Below are positions 53,370-62,046 of a stretch of 64,000 nt of DNA, one piece after another. Made by a program: the position numbers and the translations under genes. The stretch's first letter is position 1, and each line of letters begins with the position of its first letter. The stretch is from the NCBI RefSeq assembly GCF_006175995.1, contig NZ_VDMB01000015.1, positions 25,110 to 89,109 of the forward strand. The letters run 5' to 3'. The DNA is from Desulfobotulus mexicanus. Lineage in GTDB: Bacteria > Desulfobacterota > Desulfobacteria > Desulfobacterales > ASO4-4. The notes beneath the pieces are model-generated. The model saw only the letters and a list, made by a program, of their open reading frames with translations. It made no database searches and was not told the DNA's origin.

Positions 53370-54404
53370 ATGGGAATAATGGTGCGCCTTGGGCCTGTGG
53401 GGCAGCGGCGCTGGCAGAGATTCCGCAGAAATGGTAGGGGGTTTTATTCCCTCTGGATTTTTGCTTTTCTTTTTTTTCTTACCCTGGGCGCTGAATTTGT
53501 GGCCAATGACAGGCCCCTTTATGTGCATTATGGTGGGGAACATTTTTTTCCTGTTTTTGCTTCCTACCCGGAAACCCGCTTTGGCGGTGTCTTTGAAACC
53601 ACAGCCGTTTACAGGGATCCCTTTGTTCAGGAGCTGATAAAAAAAGATGGCTTTATGGTCTGGCCTCTGATTCCCTTTTCCTATGAAACCGTGAGTCTCG
53701 GTCGCATGGATGCCTTTCCTGCTCCGCCTTCCCCGGCAAACTGGCTGGGAACCGATGATCAGGGCAGGGATGTGCTTGCAAGGCTGATTTACGGGTTTCG
53801 GGTATCTGTCCTTTTCGGACTCTGCCTTGCCGGTCTGGGATCGGCCATAGGTATTTGTGTGGGGGCCGTGCAGGGGTATTTCGGCGGATGGGTTGATCTG
53901 GCGGGGCAGCGCATGGTGGAAATATGGTCCGGCCTGCCCATTCTCTATCTTCTGATTCTTCTTTCCAGTGTGGTAACGCCGGATTTCTGGTGGCTTCTGG
54001 GAATCATGCTGCTCTTTGGCTGGATGAGCCTTGTGGGTGTGGTGCGGGCGGAGTTTCTGCGGGGGAGAAACCTTGAGTATGTGCGTGCTGCAAGAGCCTT
54101 AGGGATGGGCCATGGCCGCATCATGTATCAGCACATTCTTCCCAATGCCATGGTGGCGGCTTTAACCTTTCTTCCCTTTCAGGTGAGTGCTGCCATCGGC
54201 TCCCTCACGGCCCTGGATTTTCTTGGTTTCGGTCTTCCGCCTGGTTCCCCTTCTCTGGGAGAGCTTCTGGCACAGGGCAAGGCCAACCTCCATGCTCCCT
54301 GGTTGGGTATTGCCGCATTCACTGTACTGGCACTCCTGCTCAGCCTTCTGGTTTTTATCGGTGAAGCAGTTCGGGATGCCTTTGATCCCAGACTGGAGGG
54401 GTGA
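53370..54404 (+). CDS. yejE: Peptide ABC transporter permease YejE
   Basis: This protein of 344 residues is a DppC-type permease of the YejE branch. RRWQRFRRNGRGFYSLWIF is the usual YejE opener, and the large N-terminal periplasmic loop with HYGGEHFFPVFASYPETRFG is diagnostic. NWLGTDDQGRDVLARLIYG and the ATPase-contact loop EYVRAARALGMGHGRIMY are standard. A late LDFLGFGLPPGSPSLGELL follows. AAGGAG at 53355-53360 is its ribosome site, 9 nt before the ATG, and it is also the right-hand target duplication of the foldback element. YejF begins 3 nt after its end. Confidence 0.93.
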   Translation: MGIMVRLGPVGQRRWQRFRRNGRGFYSLWIFAFLFFLTLGAEFVANDRPLYVHYGGEHFFPVFASYPETRFGGVFETTAVYRDPFVQELIKKDGFMVWPLIPFSYETVSLGRMDAFPAPPSPANWLGTDDQGRDVLARLIYGFRVSVLFGLCLAGLGSAIGICVGAVQGYFGGWVDLAGQRMVEIWSGLPILYLLILLSSVVTPDFWWLLGIMLLFGWMSLVGVVRAEFLRGRNLEYVRAARALGMGHGRIMYQHILPNAMVAALTFLPFQVSAAIGSLTALDFLGFGLPPGSPSLGELLAQGKANLHAPWLGIAAFTVLALLLSLLVFIGEAVRDAFDPRLEG

Positions 54405-54407
54405 AAG

Positions 54408-56006
54408 ATGGATGAACCGCTTCTTTGTATTCGTAATCTTAAAATATCCTTTCACCGCAGGGATGCGGCACCCCTTGAGGGCGTCTGCGGGGTGGATCTG
54501 GATATCTTCGCAGGAGAAACCTTAGGCCTTGTGGGAGCTTCTGGCTCGGGAAAATCCCTGACCGCCCATGCCGTCATGCGACTGCTGCCACCTTCTCCGG
54601 GATGCCGTATTACAGGGAACATTCATTTTCAAAAAGAGGATGTGCTGGCCATGGCACCCCCTGCCATTCAGGGTCTTAGGGGAAACCGGATTTCCATGAT
54701 ATTTCAGGAGCCCATGACAGCCCTGAATCCCCTGCACCGGGTGGGCAGGCAGATCGGAGAGGTGATCCGTGTTCATGAAGGGCCGCAGTCAAAGGCCCGG
54801 TTGCGGCAGCGGGTGCTGGAGCTGCTGGATCAGGTGGGGATACCGGAACCAGAGCGCCGTATGCATGCCTGGCCCCATGAGCTTTCCGGAGGCCAGAGGC
54901 AGAGGGTGATGATTGCCATGGCCATTGCCAATCATCCGGATCTGCTCATTGCCGATGAACCCACCACCGCTCTGGATGTTACGGTTCAGGCCCAGATTCT
55001 GGAACTGCTCAGCCGTCTGCAAAAGGAGATGGGGATGGCCATGCTGCTCATTACCCATGATCTGGGGGTGGTGCGCCATGTTACGTCCCGCATGGCCGTG
55101 ATGGAGGGGGGCCGGATTGTGGAAACGGGGGAAACGGAAAAGATATTTGCAGAAGGGGGGAAAGCCCTCTGTACCCAAAGTCTGTTGCAGGCGGAAAGGC
55201 TAACTCCACCGGTTCCTGCCGAAGAAGATGCTCCTTCAGTGCTGGAAGCACGCAGCCTTGGGGTCCGGTTTCCCCTTAAGACAGGCCTTTTCAGAAAAAA
55301 AAGATGGTTTAATGCCGTTGCAGAGGCTTCTTTTTGCTTAAAGCGGGGACAGACCCTTGGTGTTGTGGGGGAGTCAGGATCGGGAAAAACCAGCCTTGGC
55401 CTTGCGGTGATGCGTCTTCTGCAGTCCGAAGGGGATATTTATCTTAATGGAAAGCCCCTGCACGGACTTTCCCAGCGGGAGCTAAGGCCTTTGCGTCGCC
55501 GATTTCAGGTTGTGTTTCAGGATCCCTTTGCCAGCCTCAGCCCCCGTATGGCCGTTGGTGATATTGTGGCTGAAGGCCTTGTGGTGCACGGGATGGGGGA
55601 TGTCCGTCAGCGGGAAGAGAGGGTGGTGAGGGCTCTGGAGGAAGTGGGCCTGAACCCTGAGGTCCGGTTCCGTTATCCCCATGAATTTTCAGGCGGGCAG
55701 CGCCAGCGCATTGCCATTGCAAGGGCCCTTGTGCTGGACCCTGAAGTGCTGGTGCTGGATGAACCCACCTCTTCTCTGGACAGGGCCGTGCAGTTTCAGG
55801 TACTGGCATTGCTGCGCAGTCTGCAGGAAAGCCGGGGTCTTGCTTATCTTTTTATCTCCCATGACCTCAAGGTGATACGGGCCATCAGTCATCATATTCT
55901 GGTGATGAAGGACGGGCATATCGTGGAAAGCGGTGAGGCTGCGGTCATTTTTGATCAGCCACAGGAGTCCTATACCCGGCGGCTTCTGTCTGCGGCTCTG
56001 GCTTAG
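54408..56006 (+). CDS. yejF: Peptide ABC transporter double ATPase YejF
   Basis: This 532-residue protein has two ABC cassettes in one chain, as in YejF. The first has Walker A GASGSGKSLTA, signature LSGGQRQRVMIA and Walker B DLLIADEPTTALD. The second has Walker A GESGSGKTSLG, signature FSGGQRQRIAIA and Walker B VLVLDEPTSSLD. Both have switch histidines (LITHDLGVV; FISHDLKVI). It supplies ATP hydrolysis at the cytoplasmic face for YejBE. It ends the operon; no clear terminator was found, only an AT-rich tail. Confidence 0.94.
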   Translation: MDEPLLCIRNLKISFHRRDAAPLEGVCGVDLDIFAGETLGLVGASGSGKSLTAHAVMRLLPPSPGCRITGNIHFQKEDVLAMAPPAIQGLRGNRISMIFQEPMTALNPLHRVGRQIGEVIRVHEGPQSKARLRQRVLELLDQVGIPEPERRMHAWPHELSGGQRQRVMIAMAIANHPDLLIADEPTTALDVTVQAQILELLSRLQKEMGMAMLLITHDLGVVRHVTSRMAVMEGGRIVETGETEKIFAEGGKALCTQSLLQAERLTPPVPAEEDAPSVLEARSLGVRFPLKTGLFRKKRWFNAVAEASFCLKRGQTLGVVGESGSGKTSLGLAVMRLLQSEGDIYLNGKPLHGLSQRELRPLRRRFQVVFQDPFASLSPRMAVGDIVAEGLVVHGMGDVRQREERVVRALEEVGLNPEVRFRYPHEFSGGQRQRIAIARALVLDPEVLVLDEPTSSLDRAVQFQVLALLRSLQESRGLAYLFISHDLKVIRAISHHILVMKDGHIVESGEAAVIFDQPQESYTRRLLSAALA

Positions 56007-56258
56007 GCCGCTTGAAGTTTGTTTTGATTTTTAAATTCTTACAAAAATATTCGGGTCGGTCTCTGTATTCATAATGCGATTTTTACAGGAACGGTGTTCT
56101 TTTTCAAGGTGCGTGGTTACAAAAAGCTTGACAGTTTTTATGACGGATTGTTAAGTGAGGATATCTTCATTTTTTGTTGCAATGGGTATGGGTGCTCAGA
56201 GTTCGTACTGGATAAGGAATTCAATACTCAGGATCTGTTTTCAAACCCTGTTTTCTGA

Positions 56259-56870
56259 ATGAGGGAGGTTTCTATTTCTCGGATCGACAGACAGGACAAA
56301 TATCAGCGTATTTTGAGGGCTGGCATTAGCGTTTTTGCAAGGCGGGGAGTTTTTCGCGCCACCATATCTGAAATTGCCAGGGAAGCTGGTGTGGCTGATG
56401 GTACCATTTATCTCTATTTTAAGAACAAAGACGATATTCTGGCCCGTTTTTTTGAAGGCAGGACCGAAGAGATCTTTGCACGTTTCCGCAAGGCCATTGA
56501 TGAGGCGGATACGGCAAGGGACAAGCTCTTCCGTCTGATTTCTTCCCATATGGAAGCTTTTCAGGAAGACCGGGAGATGGCGGTGGTTTTTCAGGCGGAA
56601 ACCCGGAAGATTCATGCCATGGCCTGCCATGTGAATGATATTTCAGCAAGGTACAGGGATCTGATCGCAGAGATCATTGAGGATGGGCAGGCCGAGGGAA
56701 TTATCCGTAAAGATCTTTATATTGCCCTGGTTAAACGCTTTATTCTGGGGGCCGTGGATGAGGTTGTAAATACCTGGGTTCTGGCCGAAGGAAAGTATGA
56801 TCTGGTCAGCATGGCAGAACCCCTTGTGGATTTATTTCTGCGGGGGATAGGCAGCGCTTCTGAAGAGTGA
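56259..56870 (+). CDS. TetR-family regulator, probably of fatty-acid oxidation
   Basis: This protein of 203 residues has an N-terminal TetR DNA-binding domain: RAGISVFARRGVFRATISEI, then AREAGVADGTIYLYFKNKDD (turn and recognition helix). The C-terminal ligand domain resembles that of Bacillus-type FadR (MEAFQEDREMAVVFQAETRK; GAVDEVVNTWVLAEG). It is followed 66 nt later by an acyl-CoA dehydrogenase gene, which supports control of beta-oxidation through acyl-CoA. ATG 56259 lacks a ribosome site; GGGAGG inside codons 2-4 would instead fit an ATT at 56274, so the true start is uncertain. No operator palindrome was identified. Confidence 0.87.
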   Translation: MREVSISRIDRQDKYQRILRAGISVFARRGVFRATISEIAREAGVADGTIYLYFKNKDDILARFFEGRTEEIFARFRKAIDEADTARDKLFRLISSHMEAFQEDREMAVVFQAETRKIHAMACHVNDISARYRDLIAEIIEDGQAEGIIRKDLYIALVKRFILGAVDEVVNTWVLAEGKYDLVSMAEPLVDLFLRGIGSASEE

Positions 56871-56936
56871 AAAATATTTTTTTGTTTTTTGCATATAGGG
56901 GAAAAACAACACACAAAACAAGCAAGGAGACCCAGC

Positions 56937-58739
56937 ATGGCACAGTTGATTTCTGAAAGACGGGATGTGGATTTTGTTCTGCATGAGCAGCTTGAAGTGG
57001 GTAAGTTTTCCGAGCAGGAAAAATTTGCGGATTTCAATAAAAAAACCGTGGATATGATCGTGAATGAGGCCAGAAACCTTGCCATCAAGGAGCTTTTGCC
57101 CACGTGGAAGGATGGCGATACCATCGGTTGCACCTTTGAAAACGGTAAGGTCCGTATCCCCGAATCCTTTGAGCGGGCCTATGAGCTTTTGAAAAAGGGC
57201 GAGTGGACGGCCATGAGCGAAGACCCCGAGTGGGGTGGGCAGGGTATGCCGAAAACCGTAGCCCTTGCGGCCAGTGAGTTCTTCAATGGTGCCAATTATC
57301 CCTTCATGATGTATCCGGGTCTTACCCATGGTGCCGGTAAACTGGTGGAATCCTTTGGTACGGATAAGCAGAAGCAGCTTTTTCTGAAAAAAATCTATAC
57401 GGGTGAGTGGTGCGGCACCATGCTTCTTACTGAGGCCTGCGCTGGTTCCGACGTGGGTGCCCTTGAAACCATGGCCTATCCCCAGCCCGACGGTACTTAT
57501 AAAATTGTAGGCAGCAAGATTTTCATCTCCGGAGGTGAGCAGGATCAGCTCTCCGATAATATCGTTCATCCCGTTCTGGCACGTATTGAGGGTGCTCCCG
57601 CAGGTACCAGGGGTATTTCCCTCTTCCTTGTTCCCAAATACAGGGTGAACGATGACGGCAGCCTCGGCGCATTTAATGATGTTGTATGTACGGGCATTGA
57701 GCACAAGATGGGCATCCATGGCAATTGTACCTGCTCTCTGGCACTCGGTGGAAAAGACGATTGCATCGGTGAGCTTCTGGGCGAACCCAACAAGGGTATG
57801 GCCCATATGTTCCTCATGATGAATGAGGCCCGTCTGCTGGTGGGTATGCAGGGTTTTGCCTGTGCTTCCGCAGCTTATATGTATTCGCTTAACTATGCCA
57901 AGGAACGAGTGCAGGGTGCCCTTATAACCAATCCCAAGGGTGGCGGTGTGCCCATTATCCAGCATCCTGATGTACGGCGTCAGCTTATGATGATGAAGAC
58001 CTACACCGAAGCCATGCGCTCCATTCTGTATTACATTGCCTACTGCGACGATATGGCCCATCTGGCAACGGACCCTGAGGAAAAGGAGCTGTATGAAGGT
58101 CTGGTGGAGGTTCTGACTCCCATCGGCAAGGGCTATGTAACGGACCGCAGTTTTGATGTGGTCTCCCAGGGCATGCAGGTATATGGCGGCTATGGATTCA
58201 TCGAGGAATATCCCCTGTCACAGCTTCTCAGGGACGTGCGCATTACCCTGATTTATGAAGGCACCAACGGTATTCAGGCAATGGACCTTCTGGGCCGCAA
58301 GCTGGGCATGAAAAAAGGCAAGATCTTTATGTCTCTCATGCAGAAAATCGGTGCTACCATTGCAGAGGCCAAGGCGGTTCCTGAGCTTGCTCCCATGGCT
58401 GCCCAGGCTGAAGCCAGCCTGAACAAGATGGGTGAAGTGGCCATGCACATGGGCAAAACCGCCATGAGCGATAAGGTGATGAATGCCTTCAGCTTTGCCC
58501 ATCCTTTCCTCGATGTGGTGGGTGATCTTACCTCTGCCTGGATGCTGTTGTGGCGGGCCACCATTGCCCAGGGCAGTCTGGGTAAAAAGAAAAAAGAAGA
58601 TGCCTTTTATAATGGTGTCATTAAATCCGCAGAGTTTTTCATCTACAATCAGCTTCCCGTAACCGACGGTAAGATGAATGCCATTCTCCGCGGGGCTGAT
58701 GCGGCCATGAGCATAGATGAAAGCTCTTTCCTCTCCTGA
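56937..58739 (+). CDS. Acyl-CoA dehydrogenase (long, about 600 residues)
   Basis: This flavoprotein of 600 residues has the extended acyl-CoA dehydrogenase layout: N-terminal helical domains, the FAD/substrate beta domain with LTEACAGSDVGALETMA and GSKIFISGGEQD, the helical domain with VYGGYGFIEEYPLSQLLRD, the catalytic-base region ITLIYEGTNGIQAMDLLGR, and a C-terminal extension (about 470-600). AAGGAG before ATG 56937 sets the start. It oxidises acyl-CoA to enoyl-CoA and hands electrons to ETF, encoded downstream at 61258-63005. It belongs to the FadE/DmdC-like long subfamily; the chain-length preference is unknown. Confidence 0.93.
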   Translation: MAQLISERRDVDFVLHEQLEVGKFSEQEKFADFNKKTVDMIVNEARNLAIKELLPTWKDGDTIGCTFENGKVRIPESFERAYELLKKGEWTAMSEDPEWGGQGMPKTVALAASEFFNGANYPFMMYPGLTHGAGKLVESFGTDKQKQLFLKKIYTGEWCGTMLLTEACAGSDVGALETMAYPQPDGTYKIVGSKIFISGGEQDQLSDNIVHPVLARIEGAPAGTRGISLFLVPKYRVNDDGSLGAFNDVVCTGIEHKMGIHGNCTCSLALGGKDDCIGELLGEPNKGMAHMFLMMNEARLLVGMQGFACASAAYMYSLNYAKERVQGALITNPKGGGVPIIQHPDVRRQLMMMKTYTEAMRSILYYIAYCDDMAHLATDPEEKELYEGLVEVLTPIGKGYVTDRSFDVVSQGMQVYGGYGFIEEYPLSQLLRDVRITLIYEGTNGIQAMDLLGRKLGMKKGKIFMSLMQKIGATIAEAKAVPELAPMAAQAEASLNKMGEVAMHMGKTAMSDKVMNAFSFAHPFLDVVGDLTSAWMLLWRATIAQGSLGKKKKEDAFYNGVIKSAEFFIYNQLPVTDGKMNAILRGADAAMSIDESSFLS

Positions 58740-58793
58740 TAAAAGTGAAAATTATGAATGGACAGATCCTTACAGGGTCTGTCCGGGTAAAAG

Positions 58794-58817
58794 AGCCGGG
58801 GGCTTCCCCGGCTTTTT
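58794..58817 (+). terminator. Terminator after the acyl-CoA dehydrogenase gene
   Basis: AGCCGGGG-GCTT-CCCCGGCT is followed by TTTT. A second stem, GGACAGATCC/GGGTCTGTCC, lies just before it at 58760-58784. The remaining 261 bp to the FeS oxidoreductase gene contain no recognisable gene and only weak promoter-like hexamers. Confidence 0.85.
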
Positions 58818-59078
58818 TGTATTCGGCAGACTGAAGGTAGTCTCATGAAGGCAGACTTCTGTGCTTTTAACCCTGCAGGGGTTGAAACTCCTGAAGAACA
58901 AGGGGGGCTGAGCAGTTGGATTTTGGTTTTTTTACTTGACGTAACCGCTTTTTCTTTATTAAAAGTGTTCCGATCCATATATCCAGCGATACAGCGGGAT
59001 GTTATAATCCGCTTTTTACTTTTTGGTATTTAATATTATTAACCGTTTTCAGGACTTTGTTAAGGGAAGGATGAATCC

Positions 59079-61145
59079 ATGGAACCATTGATTGCGCCTG
59101 CGCAGTACACGTTTCTGGGTATCCCCACGGTTTTATTTTCCGTGTTGATTCCGATCGTGGGCATTGCTCTTTTCACCTACATCATGGCCAAGCGTATTGC
59201 TCCGCTGACCAGGGCCCGCAAGGATGACCGTTTTGACGCCATCCCTCAGCGTATCTGGAATGTGGCCCTGATCTGGCTGGGCCAGATCCGCCAGCCCCGT
59301 TACATGATGGGTGGTGTTCTTCACATCCTCATTTTCTTCGGTTTTCTTGTGCTGGCCCTGCGCTCCATGAGCCTTGTGGTCATTGGTGTGATACCCGATT
59401 TTGCTCTTCCCGGGTTCGGCCATGACCAGATGATCGGTATGATTTACAATGTTGCCAAGGATTATGCGGCTACCATCGTTTTTGCAGCCTGTTTTGTGGC
59501 TGCCATCCGCCGCGGCATCTTCCGGCCCGAGCGTTATGAGGTACCTGCCCGCTTTGGCAAGGATCATACCGCAGAAGCCGTATTCGTTCTCTGCATCATT
59601 ATGACCCTCATGGTTTCCGAATCCCTGTTCGAGGCTGCCATTGTTGCCGCCCAGATCCAGACCGGTGCCCATGCCCACTTCCTGCCGCCCGGAAGTCTGC
59701 CCTGGTTTTTGAAAAACAGCCTGCTGAACACCCCCATGGAAACCCTGCAGACACTGCATGTGGCTGCATATTTCATCCATGATTTTACCTTCTTCTTTTT
59801 CCTTTGCTTTTTACCCTTGGGCAAGCATTTCCATGTTATCACCTCCCTTTTCAACGTGTACTTCATGCGTACCCGTACTGGTAATATCAAGCCCATCGAG
59901 TATGGCCTGAGTGCAGAAGAGATGGAAAATCTCAAGTCCATCGGTGTAAAGAAGCTGGAAGATTTTACCTGGAAGCACATCCTTGATTTCTACACCTGCG
60001 CCGATTGTGGTCGCTGCTCAGACCAGTGTCCGGCCAATACCGTAGGTCGTGCTCTGTCTCCCCGTTTCATCTCCATTAAAGGTCGTGAGGCCGTCTTCAA
60101 TACCTATCCCCTGACGGGTCCCATTCTTAAAAGCGATAACCTGATGGGTAATGTGTACGAAGAAGAAGAAATCTGGAGCTGTACCACTTGCGGTGCCTGT
60201 GAGCAGGAATGTCCCATCGGGATTGAATATATTGATAAAATTGTGGACCTGCGCCGTGGCCTTGTGGATGATGGCGAAGTACCCCAGACCCTTCAGAAGC
60301 CTATGCAGGCCCTTGCCAAGCGCGGCAATGCCTGGGGTAAGATGGAGAAAAAGCGTGCGGACTGGACCAAGGACATCGAAGAGGATTGTCCTGTCAAGGT
60401 TGTGGATGGTGAAGAAGCCGTCAATACCCTTTACTTTGTGGATTCCATCTCTTCCTTTGATGACCGTATGGTGGGTATTGCCAAGAGCACGGCCAAGCTG
60501 CTTCAGGCTGCCGGAGAAAACTTTGGTATTCTTGGCAAGGCGGAAAAGGATTCCGGTAATGAGGTCATCCGTTTTGGTGAGGAGTTCCTTTATCAGGATC
60601 TGAAAAACCATAACATGGAGCAGATCAAGGAATCCGGTGCCAAGCGCATTGTCACCGCAGACCCCCATGCCTTCAATGCCCTTAAAAATGATTATCAGCT
60701 TTCCATTCCTGTGGAGCATATCAGTTCCGTTGTTACCCGTGCCGTAAAGGCGGGTAAAATCAAGCTGAAAACCATTACCGATGCCACAAGGGTTTACACC
60801 TATCATGATCCCTGCTATCTGGGACGTCATAATGGGGTATATGAAGATCCCCGTGCGGCTCTGAATGCTATCCCCGGTATCCGTACCGTGGAAATGCTGA
60901 AAAGCGGTGACCGTTCTTTCTGCTGCTCCGGTGGTGGTCTGATGCTCTTCTATGAGCCCCACGAAGAAGAGCGCATGGCGGTTCTCCGTGTTAAGATGGC
61001 AGCCAAGGCTGGTGCCAATGTAATCGTAACGGCATGTCCCTTCTGCCTTGTGAATATGGAAGATGCCATCAAGGTTGCCGGTTATGAAGGCAAGATTGAA
61101 GCGCTGGATCTTGTGGAGCTTCTTGAGCAGCATATGGTAAAATAA
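59079..61145 (+). CDS. Membrane FeS/CCG-domain oxidoreductase (ETF:quinone type)
   Basis: This 688-residue protein has an N-terminal NarI-like membrane domain of about five helices (residues 10-265, with a conserved His pair region YFIHDFTFFFFLCFLPLGKH). Two 4Fe-4S motifs follow: CADCGRCSDQCPANT (about residue 308) and CTTCGACEQECPIG (about 369). Two CCG domains follow, with HDPCYLGRHNGVYEDPR and FCCSGGGLMLF marking the second. This layout is that of the FeS oxidoreductase encoded beside etfBA in fatty-acid-oxidising anaerobes, described as an ETF:methylmenaquinone oxidoreductase. It would accept electrons from ETF and pass them to the quinone pool. Confidence 0.9.
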   Translation: MEPLIAPAQYTFLGIPTVLFSVLIPIVGIALFTYIMAKRIAPLTRARKDDRFDAIPQRIWNVALIWLGQIRQPRYMMGGVLHILIFFGFLVLALRSMSLVVIGVIPDFALPGFGHDQMIGMIYNVAKDYAATIVFAACFVAAIRRGIFRPERYEVPARFGKDHTAEAVFVLCIIMTLMVSESLFEAAIVAAQIQTGAHAHFLPPGSLPWFLKNSLLNTPMETLQTLHVAAYFIHDFTFFFFLCFLPLGKHFHVITSLFNVYFMRTRTGNIKPIEYGLSAEEMENLKSIGVKKLEDFTWKHILDFYTCADCGRCSDQCPANTVGRALSPRFISIKGREAVFNTYPLTGPILKSDNLMGNVYEEEEIWSCTTCGACEQECPIGIEYIDKIVDLRRGLVDDGEVPQTLQKPMQALAKRGNAWGKMEKKRADWTKDIEEDCPVKVVDGEEAVNTLYFVDSISSFDDRMVGIAKSTAKLLQAAGENFGILGKAEKDSGNEVIRFGEEFLYQDLKNHNMEQIKESGAKRIVTADPHAFNALKNDYQLSIPVEHISSVVTRAVKAGKIKLKTITDATRVYTYHDPCYLGRHNGVYEDPRAALNAIPGIRTVEMLKSGDRSFCCSGGGLMLFYEPHEEERMAVLRVKMAAKAGANVIVTACPFCLVNMEDAIKVAGYEGKIEALDLVELLEQHMVK

Positions 61146-61152
61146 AACCCAT

Positions 61153-61179
61153 GTCCGGTGCCGGAAGTCCGGTGCCGGA
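61153..61179. repeat. Tandem palindromic unit between the FeS gene and etfB
   Basis: GTCCGGTGCCGGA occurs twice (61153-61165 and 61167-61179). Each unit is itself a palindrome (TCCGG/CCGGA), and the two together can form a longer stem. It could affect mRNA stability between the two cistrons. Confidence 0.6.
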
Positions 61180-61257
61180 TTAGGTCAAAGGGTACTGGAT
61201 CTTATCCGGCATCCTGGCAACAAAATGGCCAAACAAAATTTTAACTGGGAGGAATTC

Positions 61258-62046
61258 ATGGAAATCTTGGTATGCGTCAAGAGAGTTCCCGATACTGCGG
61301 AGAACGAAATTGAGCTCAACAGTGCGGGGAATGACATCGAGCGGGATGATCTGGTGTATTCGGTCAACGAGTGGGACAACTATGCCGTTGAGGAAGCCAT
61401 TCAGATTGTGGACAAGGTAGGCGGTACGGTTACGGTTGTTACCGTAGGCGACGAAGAGGCAGATGAGGTTCTGCGTCGTGAAATGGCCATGGGTGCCCAG
61501 AATGGTATTCTGCTCAATGACGAAGCCTTTGAGGATTCCGACTCCATGGGTATTGCTACCCTGCTGAAGGCGGCTGCTGAAAAGGGCAAGTATGACCTCA
61601 TCATGACCGGTGCTCAGGCCGATGCCGGTTATGCTGCCGTTGGTGGTATGCTGGCCGCCATGATGGATCTGCCCTATGCTTCCCTTGTAAATATGGTTGA
61701 AGTGGGTGATGGTAAGCTGACCGTTGGTCGTGAAATTGAAGGTGGAAATCAGGAAGTTAACGAAATTGAGCTTCCCTGTGTTCTTTCCATCCAGACCGGT
61801 ATCAATGAGCCCCGCTATGTGGGTATCAAGGGTATCCGTCAGGTTTCCGGTATTGAAATTCCTGAGTTTGATGCAGCTGGTCTGGGTGTTGACCCTGCTA
61901 CGGTGGGTGCAGCTGGTGCCAAGACCAAGCGGGTTGATTACTTCATCCCCGAAACCGGTGAAGGTGCGGAAATGCTTACTGGCAGCACCGAAGAAATTAT
62001 TGCTAAACTCATTGACATCATGAAGGCGAATGGAGGGCTGAAGTAA
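61258..62046 (+). CDS. etfB: Electron transfer flavoprotein beta subunit
   Basis: This 262-residue protein begins MEILVCVKRVPDTAENEIEL, the common EtfB opener. Further blocks are VNEWDNYAVEEAIQI, LIMTGAQADAGYAAVGGML (AMP-binding part) and EIELPCVLSIQTGINEPRYV. GGGAGG sets ATG 61258; the in-frame ATG 33 nt earlier is not needed. It overlaps etfA by one base. With EtfA it carries electrons from acyl-CoA dehydrogenases to the membrane oxidoreductase encoded just upstream. Confidence 0.95.
   Translation: MEILVCVKRVPDTAENEIELNSAGNDIERDDLVYSVNEWDNYAVEEAIQIVDKVGGTVTVVTVGDEEADEVLRREMAMGAQNGILLNDEAFEDSDSMGIATLLKAAAEKGKYDLIMTGAQADAGYAAVGGMLAAMMDLPYASLVNMVEVGDGKLTVGREIEGGNQEVNEIELPCVLSIQTGINEPRYVGIKGIRQVSGIEIPEFDAAGLGVDPATVGAAGAKTKRVDYFIPETGEGAEMLTGSTEEIIAKLIDIMKANGGLK

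Noticed and set aside
56832..58061. Long antisense open frames (409 codons here; others at 22827-23915, 60018-61133 and 61938-62864)
   Set aside because: They lie opposite well-supported genes, have no ribosome sites and give His/Gly/Thr-rich translations typical of the reverse strand of codon-biased genes.
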